Shown: in pieces, positions 6,425 through 15,543 of the stretch
How positions within the stretch are numbered: the stretch's first letter is position 1
Layout of the letters: each line of letters starts with the position of its first letter
DNA from: Paracoccaceae bacterium
Lineage (GTDB): Bacteria; Pseudomonadota; Alphaproteobacteria; Rhodobacterales; Rhodobacteraceae
Reading direction: 5' to 3'
Assembly: GCA_024742835.1 (NCBI GenBank)
Contig: JANSXS010000028.1
Coordinates: 1-42,935, forward strand
Length of the DNA: 42,935 nucleotides
The notes under the pieces: generated by a model
The model's input: only the letters and a program-made list of their open reading frames with translations
Database searches by the model: none
Told to the model about the DNA's origin: nothing
Made by a program: the position numbers and the translations under genes

Positions 6425-9031
6425 TCAAAACCGGTCAAGCAGGCGGCGCAGGTATTCAAGTTCTATTTCCGGGCGGTCTGTTTCCCCGGATCGGCGGCGG
6501 ATTTCGTCCAGCAACTCACCAGCACGTCGGTAGATATCTTCGCGCTGGTCGAACTGGCCACGGTCGCCCGCGACGCCCTCTTGCGAGCGTCCCAGTGGAT
6601 CCTGTTCGCCAAACTGTCCGGGTGCCTGCCCCTGCGCCTGGCCTTGTCCACCTTGTTGTTGCTGGCCGTTTTCGGCCATCGCCTCGCCAAGGTTGCGCAT
6701 ACCGTCGCGCAATGCTTCCATCGCCTCGGACTGCTGGTCTATCGCACCCGCCAGATCATCCGACCGCAGCGCCTCTTCCGCGCCCTCCATGGCCCGCCCG
6801 GCCCGGTCGAGCGACTCGCGCGCGGCATCTCCGGCTTCGCCGCCGATGCCCGGCAGGTTGTTGCGCTGGCGGTCCAGTTCCCGGCGCAAGGCCTCTTGCC
6901 GACCGGCCAGATCGCCCGCCATGTCACCGGGTTGGCCGCCTTGCTGGCCCTGTGCGCTTTGATCACCCTGCCCAGGTTGCTGGCCCTGCCCCGGTTGCTG
7001 ACCTTGTCCGCTCTGGCCCTCGCGGCTTTCGCCACGGCCATCGTTGCCTTGGCTGTCGCCAGACTGACCACCCGGATTGTACTGTTCCTGCAAATCGCGG
7101 AACGCATCATCAGACAAGCCCTGCTGATCGCGCAGCGTTTCGGCCAGACCTTCCATCGCCTGTTCGCCGGGCGACTGCCCGCCCTGGCCCTGCTGGCCTT
7201 GAGTGACCTGCATGTTTTCCATCATCTGCTGGAATTCTTCCAGAGCCTGCTGCGCCTCGGCGAACCGGCCTTCTTCCATCAGTTCCTGAATGCGGTCCAT
7301 CATCTCTTGCAGGTCTTGCTGGTTCATGGCCTGCATGTCTTCGGACATCTGGTTGTCGCCGTTCTGGTCGTCCTCGCGCTGAGCCTGCATGGATTTTTGA
7401 CGCAGGTAATCCTGCGTGGCGTCGCGCAATTCCTGCATGAGCCGGGCGATTTCCTCTTCGCTGGCCCCGTTCTTCATCGCCTCGCTCAGGCGCTCTTGCG
7501 CCGCGCGCATCCGTTCCAGCGCATCCCCGATATCGCCATCCTCCAGAATGATCGCAAGATCCCAAAGCGCCTGCGCGATCTCTTCCTGCGCCTCGTCAGA
7601 CAGCCCGCCGCCGGTATCGGCCAGCGTCTCCAGCCGTCGCAGGATCACCCGCAGCCGCAGGTAGGCGGTTTCCGACCGGAAAAGCCCCTGCTCCGGCTCG
7701 TAGGATATGGCCCGCAAAAGCTGTGTGATGCGTGTGGCGTTGTCCTTGGACCACAAAAGATCCCTGCGCTGTTCGATCACCGCGGCGGCCAGCGGATCAA
7801 AGAACTTGCGCGCGGGCAAGACCATCTCGACAGGTTCGCTGTGGCCTGTCTGACCGCTCTGATCGGTCACCGACATGGTCAGCGTGACAGGCAGATGGGC
7901 CCATGGGTGCTCTGACAGGTTTTCGATCAGGTTTTCGGAAAACGCGTCGCGCCCCCCCGTGATCGGCATAGGCAGGTCCAGCATGATCGGCGCGCGTGGG
8001 TCCGGCTTTGTGGACAACCCATAGCGCCGGTCGACGCGATCCATGTCGAGCTTGAAGGAGGCCGTGCCGTTCTCCACGGCGTAATCATCGCGCGCCTCGA
8101 AAGGCTGGCTCATCTGGCCGTCGAATGTGACATCAAGGCCGGTGTCGGGGATCACGACATCGGGCGGCGCATCGGTGATCGCCTCGACCCGCCACGTGGC
8201 ACCACCCGGCCCGTCGATTTGCAGCGTGCCGGACTTTGCAATGTCGAAGCTCTGTTCGGTATCGGTGGCCGCATCGGTTTCCTGCGCCTGGCCTGACACT
8301 GTTTGTGCCACGCTCAACTGCCCGACTTCGCCATAAAGACGAATCGTCACGCGGCTGCCCTCGGGCGCACGAAACATCCCGGCCTGATCATTGAGGTAAA
8401 GGCTGGGCAGTCCGGTGTAGGCTGGCGGCTCGACCCAGCCTTCCCAAGCAGGACCACTGGCCAGCGCGCTTCCACCGCCGGGCAATGTCTGTGTGACCGT
8501 GCCCGCACGCCAAACCGACCCAAATAGCAACGCGACGACAAGCCCCAACAGCGCGACATATCGCAGGCCGAACGGATCACGCCGCGACAGGCGCAGATCC
8601 GGCTGTACCGGCTGTGCGGATTTGGCGCGCTCCGCCATGCGCGCGATATGGGCCCGCCACAGCGCCTCGGAGCCGGAATCACCGCCGCCAATCGCCTGAT
8701 TGTCGGCCAGCGCGGCCAGCGGGTGGCCCGGCAACGCCGCATCCAGCCGGGCAACAGCCTCATCCCGGTCAGGCCAGCGGAACCGGCGCAGGCCCTGCAC
8801 CGTGAACACCGTCGTCACAGCAAGGACGACAACCGCGATCAGCCAGACAGCCTCTAGCGGCAGCATGTCGTGCAAGCCCAGCATGAGCAGGCCCGCGACC
8901 GCAATCAGCACCGACCACAACGACCAGAACGCGCGCACCGCGCGTTCAGCGATCAAACCTGCCCATGTCAGGTAAAGCGGCCTGCGAAGCCGCCGAAGTA
9001 TCGGCGTCAGTGGAACCTGCTCTCGCGCCAT
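6425..9031 (-). CDS. TIGR02302-type (DUF4175-like) membrane protein
   Basis: This 868-aa protein starts with two or three hydrophobic segments (residues about 30-80, and again near 155-175). An extracytoplasmic region follows, then a helical charged region (ERMRAAQERLSEAMKNGASE). The final third is extremely rich in Gln, Gly, Ser and Asp, with tandem QGQQPG units, and the C-terminus is EIELEYLRRLLDRF. I recognise the architecture as the alphaproteobacterial TIGR02302 family, usually encoded next to lysA, as here. Its function is not established as far as I know. It is the last gene of the argH-lysA run, 37 nt after lysA. On the opposite strand a 444-codon open frame exists only because of composition. 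Confidence 0.85.
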   Translation of the reverse strand: MAREQVPLTPILRRLRRPLYLTWAGLIAERAVRAFWSLWSVLIAVAGLLMLGLHDMLPLEAVWLIAVVVLAVTTVFTVQGLRRFRWPDRDEAVARLDAALPGHPLAALADNQAIGGGDSGSEALWRAHIARMAERAKSAQPVQPDLRLSRRDPFGLRYVALLGLVVALLFGSVWRAGTVTQTLPGGGSALASGPAWEGWVEPPAYTGLPSLYLNDQAGMFRAPEGSRVTIRLYGEVGQLSVAQTVSGQAQETDAATDTEQSFDIAKSGTLQIDGPGGATWRVEAITDAPPDVVIPDTGLDVTFDGQMSQPFEARDDYAVENGTASFKLDMDRVDRRYGLSTKPDPRAPIMLDLPMPITGGRDAFSENLIENLSEHPWAHLPVTLTMSVTDQSGQTGHSEPVEMVLPARKFFDPLAAAVIEQRRDLLWSKDNATRITQLLRAISYEPEQGLFRSETAYLRLRVILRRLETLADTGGGLSDEAQEEIAQALWDLAIILEDGDIGDALERMRAAQERLSEAMKNGASEEEIARLMQELRDATQDYLRQKSMQAQREDDQNGDNQMSEDMQAMNQQDLQEMMDRIQELMEEGRFAEAQQALEEFQQMMENMQVTQGQQGQGGQSPGEQAMEGLAETLRDQQGLSDDAFRDLQEQYNPGGQSGDSQGNDGRGESREGQSGQGQQPGQGQQPGQGDQSAQGQQGGQPGDMAGDLAGRQEALRRELDRQRNNLPGIGGEAGDAARESLDRAGRAMEGAEEALRSDDLAGAIDQQSEAMEALRDGMRNLGEAMAENGQQQQGGQGQAQGQAPGQFGEQDPLGRSQEGVAGDRGQFDQREDIYRRAGELLDEIRRRSGETDRPEIELEYLRRLLDRF

Positions 9032-9068
9032 GCGTCCCTTTCCAATCCGGGCCGCGACGCAGGGCGCG

Positions 9069-10334
9069 TCACAACCATTCGGGAATGGTATCTCGATTTA
9101 TCATCTCGTCAAAGGTCGGACGTGGCCGGATGACGGCGAATTGATGCTCATGCACCAGAACTTCGGGCACCAGCGGGCGGGTGTTGTACTCGCTCGCCAT
9201 TACGGCACCATAGGCCCCGGCGCTGCGAAAGGCCACCAGATCGCCCTCGGCCAAGGGCGGCATCATGCGGCCCTTCGCAAAGGTATCGCCTGATTCGCAA
9301 ACAGGCCCGACGATGTCGAAAGCGCGCTGTTCGCTGCCAGCCACAGGCTCGATCACCGGCACGATGTCGTGATACGCGTCATACATCGCCGGACGTATCA
9401 GATCGTTCATCGCACCATCGAGGATCAGGAATTCGCGCCCCTCACCAGATTTAAGATAGATCACCCGGCTGACAAGAATGCCGGCATTGCCCGCAACAAG
9501 CCGCCCCGGCTCGATCTCGATCTCGCAACCCAGATGACCCAGTTCCTCGCGGATCATCGCCCCGTATTCCATCGGCAGCGGCGGCGCCTCGTTGGACCGG
9601 GTATAGGGAATGCCAAGCCCGCCCCCCAGATCCAGACGGGTGATCTTGTGCCCGTCGGCGCGCAATGCCTCGGTCAGTTCCGCCACCTTGGCATAGGCCA
9701 GGCGAAAGGGGGCCAGTTCGGTCAACTGGCTGCCGATATGCACGTCGATACCCACCACCCGAATACCCGGAAGCCGGGCCGCCTGCGCATATACCTCGCG
9801 GGCGCGCGCGATCGGGATGCCGAACTTGTTCTCGCTCTTGCCGGTGGCGATCTTGGCATGGGTCTTGGCATCCACATCCGGGTTGACGCGCACGGTGATC
9901 GGCGCGGTCAATCCCAGTGCCACCGCCACCTCCGAAAGCGCCACCATCTCCGGCTCACTTTCCACGTTGAACTGCCGAATACCGCCTTCAAGCGCCGCGC
10001 GCATCTCTTCGCGCGTCTTGCCGACACCGGAAAAGACGATCTTCTCTCCCGGCACGCCGGCGGCGCGGGCGCGGGCATATTCGCCCCCCGACACCACATC
10101 CATGCCCGCCCCAAGATCTGCCAGCACGCGCAGGATCGCCTGATTGCTGGCCGCCTTCATCGCATAGCAGATCATGTGCGGCATCCCGGACAGCGCCTCA
10201 TCGAACAGCCTGAAATGCCGCGTCAGCGTCGCCGTGGAATAGCAGTAAAACGGCGTGCCCACTTCCGCCGCGATCTCGGCGACGGGCACATCCTCGGCGT
10301 AAAGCGCGCCTTGCCTGTACAGGAAATGATCCAT
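9069..10334 (-). CDS. lysA: Diaminopimelate decarboxylase
   Basis: This 421-aa PLP enzyme catalyses the last step of lysine synthesis, meso-diaminopimelate to L-lysine plus CO2. The PLP-binding lysine is K60 in CYAMKAASN. Other landmarks are HIGSQL, the phosphate-binding GGGLGIPY, the substrate-loop EPGRLV and the inter-subunit catalytic cysteine in GPVCESGDTFA. Length is typical for LysA. The ATG at 10334 follows AGGAGG, a strong ribosome site; the 68-codon upstream extension of the frame is not credible. It lies in the argH, lipoprotein, DUF2834, lysA, TIGR02302 gene run. The 105-nt gap before it holds no gene. Confidence 0.97.
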   Translation of the reverse strand: MDHFLYRQGALYAEDVPVAEIAAEVGTPFYCYSTATLTRHFRLFDEALSGMPHMICYAMKAASNQAILRVLADLGAGMDVVSGGEYARARAAGVPGEKIVFSGVGKTREEMRAALEGGIRQFNVESEPEMVALSEVAVALGLTAPITVRVNPDVDAKTHAKIATGKSENKFGIPIARAREVYAQAARLPGIRVVGIDVHIGSQLTELAPFRLAYAKVAELTEALRADGHKITRLDLGGGLGIPYTRSNEAPPLPMEYGAMIREELGHLGCEIEIEPGRLVAGNAGILVSRVIYLKSGEGREFLILDGAMNDLIRPAMYDAYHDIVPVIEPVAGSEQRAFDIVGPVCESGDTFAKGRMMPPLAEGDLVAFRSAGAYGAVMASEYNTRPLVPEVLVHEHQFAVIRPRPTFDEMINRDTIPEWL

Positions 10335-10440
10335 CCGTTTATGCCTCCTGTGCAACGCGCCGGGTACTCGGCTTCCCGGTCTGTGCAAATCCGGGCGCGT
10401 CTCCCGGCTTCTTCTTGGTAAAAATCCTTGGATCCGGCGC

Positions 10441-10746
10441 TTATTCCGCGCGCATCCGCAAGAACAGATAAAGCGGCACGCCGCAACTGACACCGATACA
10501 GAATGTCGCCGGGATCGCCAGAAGCCGCAGCCAGTCACGCGTTACAGCGACCTCGTAGAACACCCATACGGTCAAGGCCACCGCCGCGATGGTCAGATCC
10601 CACACCAGGCCCGAGGTCGCCGCATTGACGTGCCAGGCATCGACCATCGCCATCAGATCAAAGCCGTTTTCCCCGAACCATTGCAGGAAGTAGACCATCG
10701 GATGGATCGCACCCCAGATCGCCAGTACCGCGAAAATCCACTTCAC
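10441..10746 (-). CDS. DUF2834 small membrane protein
   Basis: This 101-aa protein has three hydrophobic helices: near residues 2-22 (IFAVLAIWGAIHPMVYFL), 48-66 (VWDLTIAAVALTVWVFYEV) and 74-95. The pattern of ENGFDL, then a central WDL helix, then a GVSCGVPLYLFLRMR terminus matches DUF2834 as I remember it. The start is a GTG at 10746 that overlaps the stop of the small lipoprotein gene (GTGA), so it is probably read by coupling. No function is known to me. It is placed between the lipoprotein and lysA. Confidence 0.8.
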   Translation of the reverse strand: MKWIFAVLAIWGAIHPMVYFLQWFGENGFDLMAMVDAWHVNAATSGLVWDLTIAAVALTVWVFYEVAVTRDWLRLLAIPATFCIGVSCGVPLYLFLRMRAE

Positions 10747-10922
10747 AACGATGTCCCCACATGCACGCTGACATTGCCGCGTATGACCTTCGTGCCGACC
10801 CCTGCCGACACGCCGTCGGTGCCCGCGGACACCGTGCCGTTATAGCTGGGCCGGATCGGGTCACCATCCACGCCGCACCCCGCCAGAACCATTAGAGATC
10901 CAAGAACAAAAAGCCGTTTCAT
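10743..10922 (-). CDS. Small lipoprotein, LptM-like candidate
   Basis: This 59-aa lipoprotein has an N-terminal signal ([12 protein letters not shown]) and a lipobox L13-A14-G15-C16. The mature protein would begin [13 protein letters not shown] and then be Gly/Ser/Val-rich. The ATG overlaps the argH stop (ATGA) and the TGA overlaps the DUF2834 start (GTGA), so it is locked between two genes by 4-nt overlaps. That strongly supports it as real despite its size. The order Cys-Gly-x-x-Gly-x-x-x-x-Pro right after the lipobox recalls LptM (YifL), the small lipoprotein that helps oxidise and assemble LptD, whose gene sits beside lysA in many proteobacteria. That identity is inference. Confidence 0.75.
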   Translation of the reverse strand: MKRLFVLGSLMVLAGCGVDGDPIRPSYNGTVSAGTDGVSAGVGTKVIRGNVSVHVGTSL

Positions 10923-12310
10923 CCCAGCATCTCCTTCCAGCGTTGCACCTGTTCTCGCACCCGATCGGGTGCGGTGCCGCCATAACTTGTCCGCGAGGCC
11001 ACGGAATTGTCTACGCCGAGTACATCATAGACCGATTCATTGATGTCGCCATGCACCGATTGCATCTCCTCCAGCGACAGATCCGGCAAATCACAGCCCC
11101 GCGCCTCTGCCATGGCCACAAGCGTGCCGGTCACATGATGCGCCTCCCGGAATGGCAGGCCGGGCACCCGCACAAGCCAGTCCGCCAGATCCGTCGCCGT
11201 GGAAAACCCCGAGGCGGCGGCAACCCGCAGATTGTCGCGATTGGCCGTCATGTCTCGCACCATGCCCTCCATCGCGGCCAGCGCCAGCATCAGGTTGTCG
11301 GCCGCGTCAAATACCTGTTCCTTGTCTTCCTGCATGTCCTTTGAATAGGCCAGCGGCAGGCCCTTCATGACGGTCATCAGGGCCACGTTGGCCCCGAAAA
11401 TGCGCCCGATCTTGGCCCGGATCAGTTCGGCCGCGTCCGGGTTCTTTTTCTGCGGCATGATGCTCGATCCGGTGGAAAACCGGTCGCTCAGCGACACGAA
11501 ACGAAACTGCGCGGAGGACCAGATCACCAGTTCTTCCGCAAAGCGGCTGAGATGCATGGCGCAAATGCTGGCCACGCTCAGGAACTCCAGCGCGAAATCC
11601 CGGTCGCTGACCGCATCAAGGCTGTTAGCGGCGGGCCGGTCAAAGCCCAGCGCCTCCGCCGTCATATGCCGGTCGATCGGAAAGGACGTACCGGCCAGAG
11701 CGGCGGCGCCCAACGGGCATTCGTTCATGCGCGCGCGGGCATCGCGCACCCGGCTAAGGTCACGTCCGAACATCTCGACATAAGCCATCATGTGATGGCC
11801 CCATGTGACCGGCTGCGCCACTTGCAAATGGGTAAAGCCCGGCATCACCCAATCCGCGCCTGCCTCCGCCTGAGCGATGCACGCTCGGCAGAGCGTGACG
11901 AGCGCCGCATCCGCCGCATCAAGCTGGTCACGCACCCAAAGCTTGAAATCCGTCGCGACTTGGTCGTTGCGGCTGCGCCCGGTATGCAAGCGCCCCGCAG
12001 GCGCGCCGATGATGTCCTTCAGCCTTGCCTCGACATTCATATGAATATCTTCCAGCGCGGTCGAAAAGGTGAATGTTCCACCTTCGATCTCTGACAAGAC
12101 CGTGAGCAGGCCTTCCCTCATCGCCTCGGCGTCTTTATCACTCACAATACCGGTCGCGGCCAGCATCGCGGCATGGGCGCGCGACCCCGCAACATCCTGC
12201 GCGGCAAGCCGCTTGTCGAAACCGATGGAGGCGTTAATTGCTTCCATGATCGCATCGGGGCCTGCGGCAAAGCGGCCACCCCACATCTGGTTGGAGGATT
12301 TATCTGTCAT
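10919..12310 (-). CDS. argH: Argininosuccinate lyase
   Basis: This 463-aa cytoplasmic enzyme splits argininosuccinate to arginine and fumarate. The fumarase/aspartase-superfamily signature is [10 protein letters not shown]. Also visible are the N-terminal [11 protein letters not shown], the [14 protein letters not shown] segment and the active-site [17 protein letters not shown] chose the ATG at 12310 ([12 protein letters not shown]), which matches the usual family start. An upstream ATG at 12352 would put the start inside the divergent tlpA gene. Only 22 nt separate this start codon from that of tlpA, so promoters must overlap coding sequence. The stop overlaps the small lipoprotein gene. 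Confidence 0.96.
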   Translation of the reverse strand: MTDKSSNQMWGGRFAAGPDAIMEAINASIGFDKRLAAQDVAGSRAHAAMLAATGIVSDKDAEAMREGLLTVLSEIEGGTFTFSTALEDIHMNVEARLKDIIGAPAGRLHTGRSRNDQVATDFKLWVRDQLDAADAALVTLCRACIAQAEAGADWVMPGFTHLQVAQPVTWGHHMMAYVEMFGRDLSRVRDARARMNECPLGAAALAGTSFPIDRHMTAEALGFDRPAANSLDAVSDRDFALEFLSVASICAMHLSRFAEELVIWSSAQFRFVSLSDRFSTGSSIMPQKKNPDAAELIRAKIGRIFGANVALMTVMKGLPLAYSKDMQEDKEQVFDAADNLMLALAAMEGMVRDMTANRDNLRVAAASGFSTATDLADWLVRVPGLPFREAHHVTGTLVAMAEARGCDLPDLSLEEMQSVHGDINESVYDVLGVDNSVASRTSYGGTAPDRVREQVQRWKEMLG

Positions 12311-12332
12311 GTCCGAGCTCTTGGGAGGCGCT

Positions 12333-12884
12333 ATGAAAGCCTTGTTTGTCACCGTTCTTTATACGGCGCTGGCCTTCGGTGCAAACGCCACCTTGGCCGA
12401 CGCGGATATTGCCACCCTGCGCGAGGGCGACATGAAAAAGTTGGTCGTCCACACCACCCCGGAACCGGTCTCCGACGAAACCTTTACCACCGGGCAGGGC
12501 GGCGAGGCGCGGCTGACCGATTACGCGGGCAAGATCACGCTGGTCAATTTCTGGGCCACATGGTGCGCGCCCTGCCGCAAGGAAATGCCGATGCTGGCGG
12601 ACCTGCAAACCGAATTCGGCGGCGATGCGTTCGAGGTGGTGACCATCGCCGTGGGCCGCAACGCCCGGCCGGGGATGGAAAAGTTCTTCGAAGAGATCGG
12701 GGTGGACAACCTGCCCCTGCATATCGACAGGCCCATGAGCCTGTCACGTGCGATGGGCGTGCTGGGCCTGCCCGTGACAATCCTCGTGGATCGTGACGGA
12801 CAAGAGGTCGCCCGCCTGCAAGGCGATGCGGTCTGGAATTCAGACAGTGCCAAGGCAATCATCCGCGCGATGGTCGACGGCTGA
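12333..12884 (+). CDS. TlpA-family thiol:disulfide reductase
   Basis: This 183-aa periplasmic thioredoxin-like protein has an N-terminal signal or anchor ([19 protein letters not shown]). The redox centre is WCAPC at residues 77-81, in the family context [17 protein letters not shown]. The cis-proline is in [14 protein letters not shown]. TlpA-type proteins keep periplasmic cysteines reduced, for example during cytochrome c or cytochrome oxidase assembly. The ATG follows GGGAGG. It is divergent from argH; I recall tlpA and argH as neighbours in other alphaproteobacteria as well. The precise partner cannot be read from sequence. Confidence 0.9.
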   Translation: MKALFVTVLYTALAFGANATLADADIATLREGDMKKLVVHTTPEPVSDETFTTGQGGEARLTDYAGKITLVNFWATWCAPCRKEMPMLADLQTEFGGDAFEVVTIAVGRNARPGMEKFFEEIGVDNLPLHIDRPMSLSRAMGVLGLPVTILVDRDGQEVARLQGDAVWNSDSAKAIIRAMVDG

Positions 12885-12988
12885 ACCCCAGCGGAACCCC
12901 TGCGTGCGCAGGCTTTTCCCGTCCGCGCGGAACCGTTGACCGGCAACATACCTTGTACAGTTGCTCTTGAAGGCCTAATGCCTGCATC

Positions 12989-13867
12989 ATGCTTGATGAT
13001 ACCGACGACATCCATCCGCTTTTCGCCGGTGCGCCCAGCAGCACCGAATTCAAGAAGCTGCGCAAGCGCATCGTCCGGCAGACCCGCGAGGCGATCGAGC
13101 AATACGGCATGGTCGAAAACGGGGACGCCCCCCCGAAATGGCTCGTGTGCCTGTCAGGTGGCAAGGACAGCTATACACTTTTGGCAGTTCTGCACGAGCT
13201 GAAGTGGCGCGGGCTTTTGCCGGTCGAGATCCTGGCCTGCAATCTCGATCAGGGGCAGCCGGGATTTCCCGCCACGGTGCTGCCCGAGTTCCTGAAAGAG
13301 CGCGGCGTGCCGCACCGGATCGAATATCAGGACACCTATTCCGTGGTGGTCGACAAGGTGCCCGCGGGCCGGACATTTTGCGCCCTGTGTTCGCGATTGC
13401 GCCGGGGGCATCTTTACCGGATCGCCCGCGAGGAAGGCTGCTCGGCCGTCGTGCTTGGTCATCACCGCGACGATATTCTCGAAACATTCTTCATGAATCT
13501 CTTTCACGGCGGGCGGCTGGCCACGATGCCGCCGAAACTGGTGAACGAGGAAGGCGATCTTTTTGTCTATCGCCCGCTGGCGCATGTGGCCGAGGCCGAT
13601 TGCGAGCGGTTCGCGCGGGCGATGGGCTATCCCATCATCCCCTGCGATCTTTGTGGCTCTCAGGACGGACTGCAACGCCAGCAGGTCAAGCAGATCCTCG
13701 ATGGCTGGGAGGCCAACAGCCCCGGTCGCAGGCAGGTGATGTTCCGCGCATTGATGAACGCACGACCATCGCATCTGTTGGACCCCAGGCTTTTTGATTT
13801 CGCTGGTCTGACACGGGATTCGGTAAAATTCGAAGCAAAGGACGAGGGGCTGCCCCGTCTGCGTTAA
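12989..13867 (+). CDS. ttcA: tRNA 2-thiocytidine(32) synthetase
   Basis: This 292-aa ATP- and Fe-S-dependent enzyme thiolates cytidine 32 of certain tRNAs. The PP-loop motif is LSGGKDS (residues 55-61). The cluster cysteines are C131 and C134 in [11 protein letters not shown], with a further CxxC (CDLC near residue 220). The [15 protein letters not shown] stretch is highly typical of TtcA. Length and order fit the family. The tRNA-Arg(CCT) gene in this window has C at the first anticodon-loop position, so it could be a substrate; that is inference. The 104-nt gap upstream shows no gene. Confidence 0.95.
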   Translation: MLDDTDDIHPLFAGAPSSTEFKKLRKRIVRQTREAIEQYGMVENGDAPPKWLVCLSGGKDSYTLLAVLHELKWRGLLPVEILACNLDQGQPGFPATVLPEFLKERGVPHRIEYQDTYSVVVDKVPAGRTFCALCSRLRRGHLYRIAREEGCSAVVLGHHRDDILETFFMNLFHGGRLATMPPKLVNEEGDLFVYRPLAHVAEADCERFARAMGYPIIPCDLCGSQDGLQRQQVKQILDGWEANSPGRRQVMFRALMNARPSHLLDPRLFDFAGLTRDSVKFEAKDEGLPRLR

Positions 13868-13921
13868 GCAGGCATTGACCGGATCGGGATAGCAAAGGGC
13901 GACGTTTCGGGACCTTTTGTT

Positions 13922-15448
13922 ATGCGCCTCTCCTTGATGCCAAGACTTGCCGCACTCAGATATGCGATCGTGACCGCCCTGACCGGTCCGCAGGCGCTTG
14001 CCTTTCTGCCCGCAATGGTTCTGGCAGGCTTCTGGATCGGGGGCGAGCCCGCGCTTCTGGCGACCGCGCTCGCGCTGCCGATCCTGCTCACCATGGCGCA
14101 TATATGGGGCGACGGCGATGACCTGGAAGACCCTGACGACCTTGAAGACGGGTTCGAGGCCAGCCTTGACACGGCGCTGCGGATCTCGCGGCAATATCTG
14201 CGCAAGACGGGCTGTTTCCTGATCGAGATCGACGAATTCGATCAGCTTCTGGATCGGCATGGCCAAACCGCCGCTGATCGGGTCATGCTCTGCGCGGTCG
14301 ACCGGATGCGCGCGGTGCTGCGCGACAACGACACCGTGGTCAAGCTGGGCCGTGGCCAGATCGGCGTGACCATCGCACCGGTGCGGCAGATCGATTCCGA
14401 AATCGGGCTGCAACTGGCCGCGCGCCTGCAATCGGCCGTCGAAGAACCCGTCGCGCTCGACAAGGCAACGATCTATGTTTCAGCCTCGGTCGGCATGTGC
14501 CTCGACGTGCTTGTGCCCGATGGCAGCGGCCGGGATCTTGCCGATGCCGCCGGTATGGCCCTGCGCGAGGCCCGCCGCCATGCGCCCTCGGCGATCCGGG
14601 CCTTCACGCCCGAACTACGCCGACGCGGCGCACCCATACGGGGCGGCCACGAAGACATCATGCGCGCCTTGACCGAACGCCAGATCAACGCGTGGTTCCA
14701 ACCGCAGCTTTGCACCGATACCGGTCGCATTTCCGGGTTTGAGGCGCTGGCCCGCTGGCAGCATCCATCCCAGGGTATCGTCCCGCCAGGCGAATTTTTA
14801 CCATTGATTCAGGATCTTGGTCAATCCGAGCGGCTGGGCCAGATCATCCTGCAAGATGCCTTGGCGGCCATGCGGATCTGGGCCCGCGCCGGCCACAAGA
14901 TCCCGCATGTCGGCATCAATTTCTCTCCCGACGAATTGCGCGACCCGAAACTCCCCGACAGGGTCGCCTGGGAAATCGACCGCTTCGGTCTTGCCCCCGG
15001 TCAGATCGCGGTGGAAATCCTGGAAACCGTTGTCGCCTCCACGCCCGAGGACACGGTCACCCGCAACATCAGGCGCCTCAGCGAACTGGGCTGCCTGATT
15101 GATCTGGATGATTTCGGAACCGGCCATGCTTCTATTTCTTCGATCCGCCGATTTGCCGTGCAACGCCTCAAGATCGACCGATCCTTTGTCCGCAAAGTCG
15201 ATTGCGACCCCGAACAACAGCGCATGGTCAACGCGATCCAGCTTATGGCCGAGCAACTGAACATCGACACCCTCGCCGAAGGCGTGGAAACGTCGGCAGA
15301 ACATGCAATGCTGGCGCAATTGGGGTGTGGCCACGTGCAGGGCTTTGGCATAGCCCGCCCCATGCCGATAGACAAAACTCTGGCCTGGATCGAAAATCAC
15401 ATGGCGATGCAACAAGGGCCGCCTCCGATCGGGCGCAAATCGGGATAA
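13922..15448 (+). CDS. Membrane EAL phosphodiesterase with degenerate GGDEF domain
   Basis: This 508-aa protein has two N-terminal membrane helices (about residues 22-40 and 43-62), a GGDEF-like domain (about 90-230) and an EAL domain (about 245-495). The GGDEF motif is replaced by LGRGQIG (142-148), so diguanylate cyclase activity is unlikely. The EAL domain keeps the residues needed to hydrolyse cyclic-di-GMP: EAL at 274-276, N333, E365, D396-D397 in DDFGTG, K418, E453 in EGVET and Q473. I infer an active phosphodiesterase with a regulatory or GTP-sensing GGDEF remnant. No periplasmic sensor domain is visible. It stands alone between ttcA and yidC. Confidence 0.93.
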   Translation: MRLSLMPRLAALRYAIVTALTGPQALAFLPAMVLAGFWIGGEPALLATALALPILLTMAHIWGDGDDLEDPDDLEDGFEASLDTALRISRQYLRKTGCFLIEIDEFDQLLDRHGQTAADRVMLCAVDRMRAVLRDNDTVVKLGRGQIGVTIAPVRQIDSEIGLQLAARLQSAVEEPVALDKATIYVSASVGMCLDVLVPDGSGRDLADAAGMALREARRHAPSAIRAFTPELRRRGAPIRGGHEDIMRALTERQINAWFQPQLCTDTGRISGFEALARWQHPSQGIVPPGEFLPLIQDLGQSERLGQIILQDALAAMRIWARAGHKIPHVGINFSPDELRDPKLPDRVAWEIDRFGLAPGQIAVEILETVVASTPEDTVTRNIRRLSELGCLIDLDDFGTGHASISSIRRFAVQRLKIDRSFVRKVDCDPEQQRMVNAIQLMAEQLNIDTLAEGVETSAEHAMLAQLGCGHVQGFGIARPMPIDKTLAWIENHMAMQQGPPPIGRKSG

Positions 15449-15473
15449 GGCCATATGCCACGGCCCCGGAAAC

Positions 15474-15496
15474 AAGGGAATCGCCGCATTCCCCTT
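15474..15496 (+). terminator. Possible terminator hairpin after the EAL gene
   Basis: AAGGGAAT and ATTCCCCTT can pair around a CGCCGC loop with one bulged C, followed shortly by CTTTT. It sits 25 nt after the EAL gene stop and 47 nt before yidC. It fits a weak intrinsic terminator; the T-run is short. Confidence 0.35.
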
Positions 15497-15543
15497 GACC
15501 TTTTGCCCATCACTCTGTTGAACCCCCGTGGAATGGAAAACAG

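Noticed and set aside
6581..7915. 444-codon open frame on the plus strand, opposite the TIGR02302-type gene
   Set aside because: Antisense to a well-recognised protein; Leu/Arg/Ala/His-rich composition mirrors the Gln/Gly-rich repeats of the real gene.
9369..10421. 350-codon plus-strand frame opposite lysA
   Set aside because: High-GC antisense shadow of a canonical enzyme gene, rich in His and Arg.
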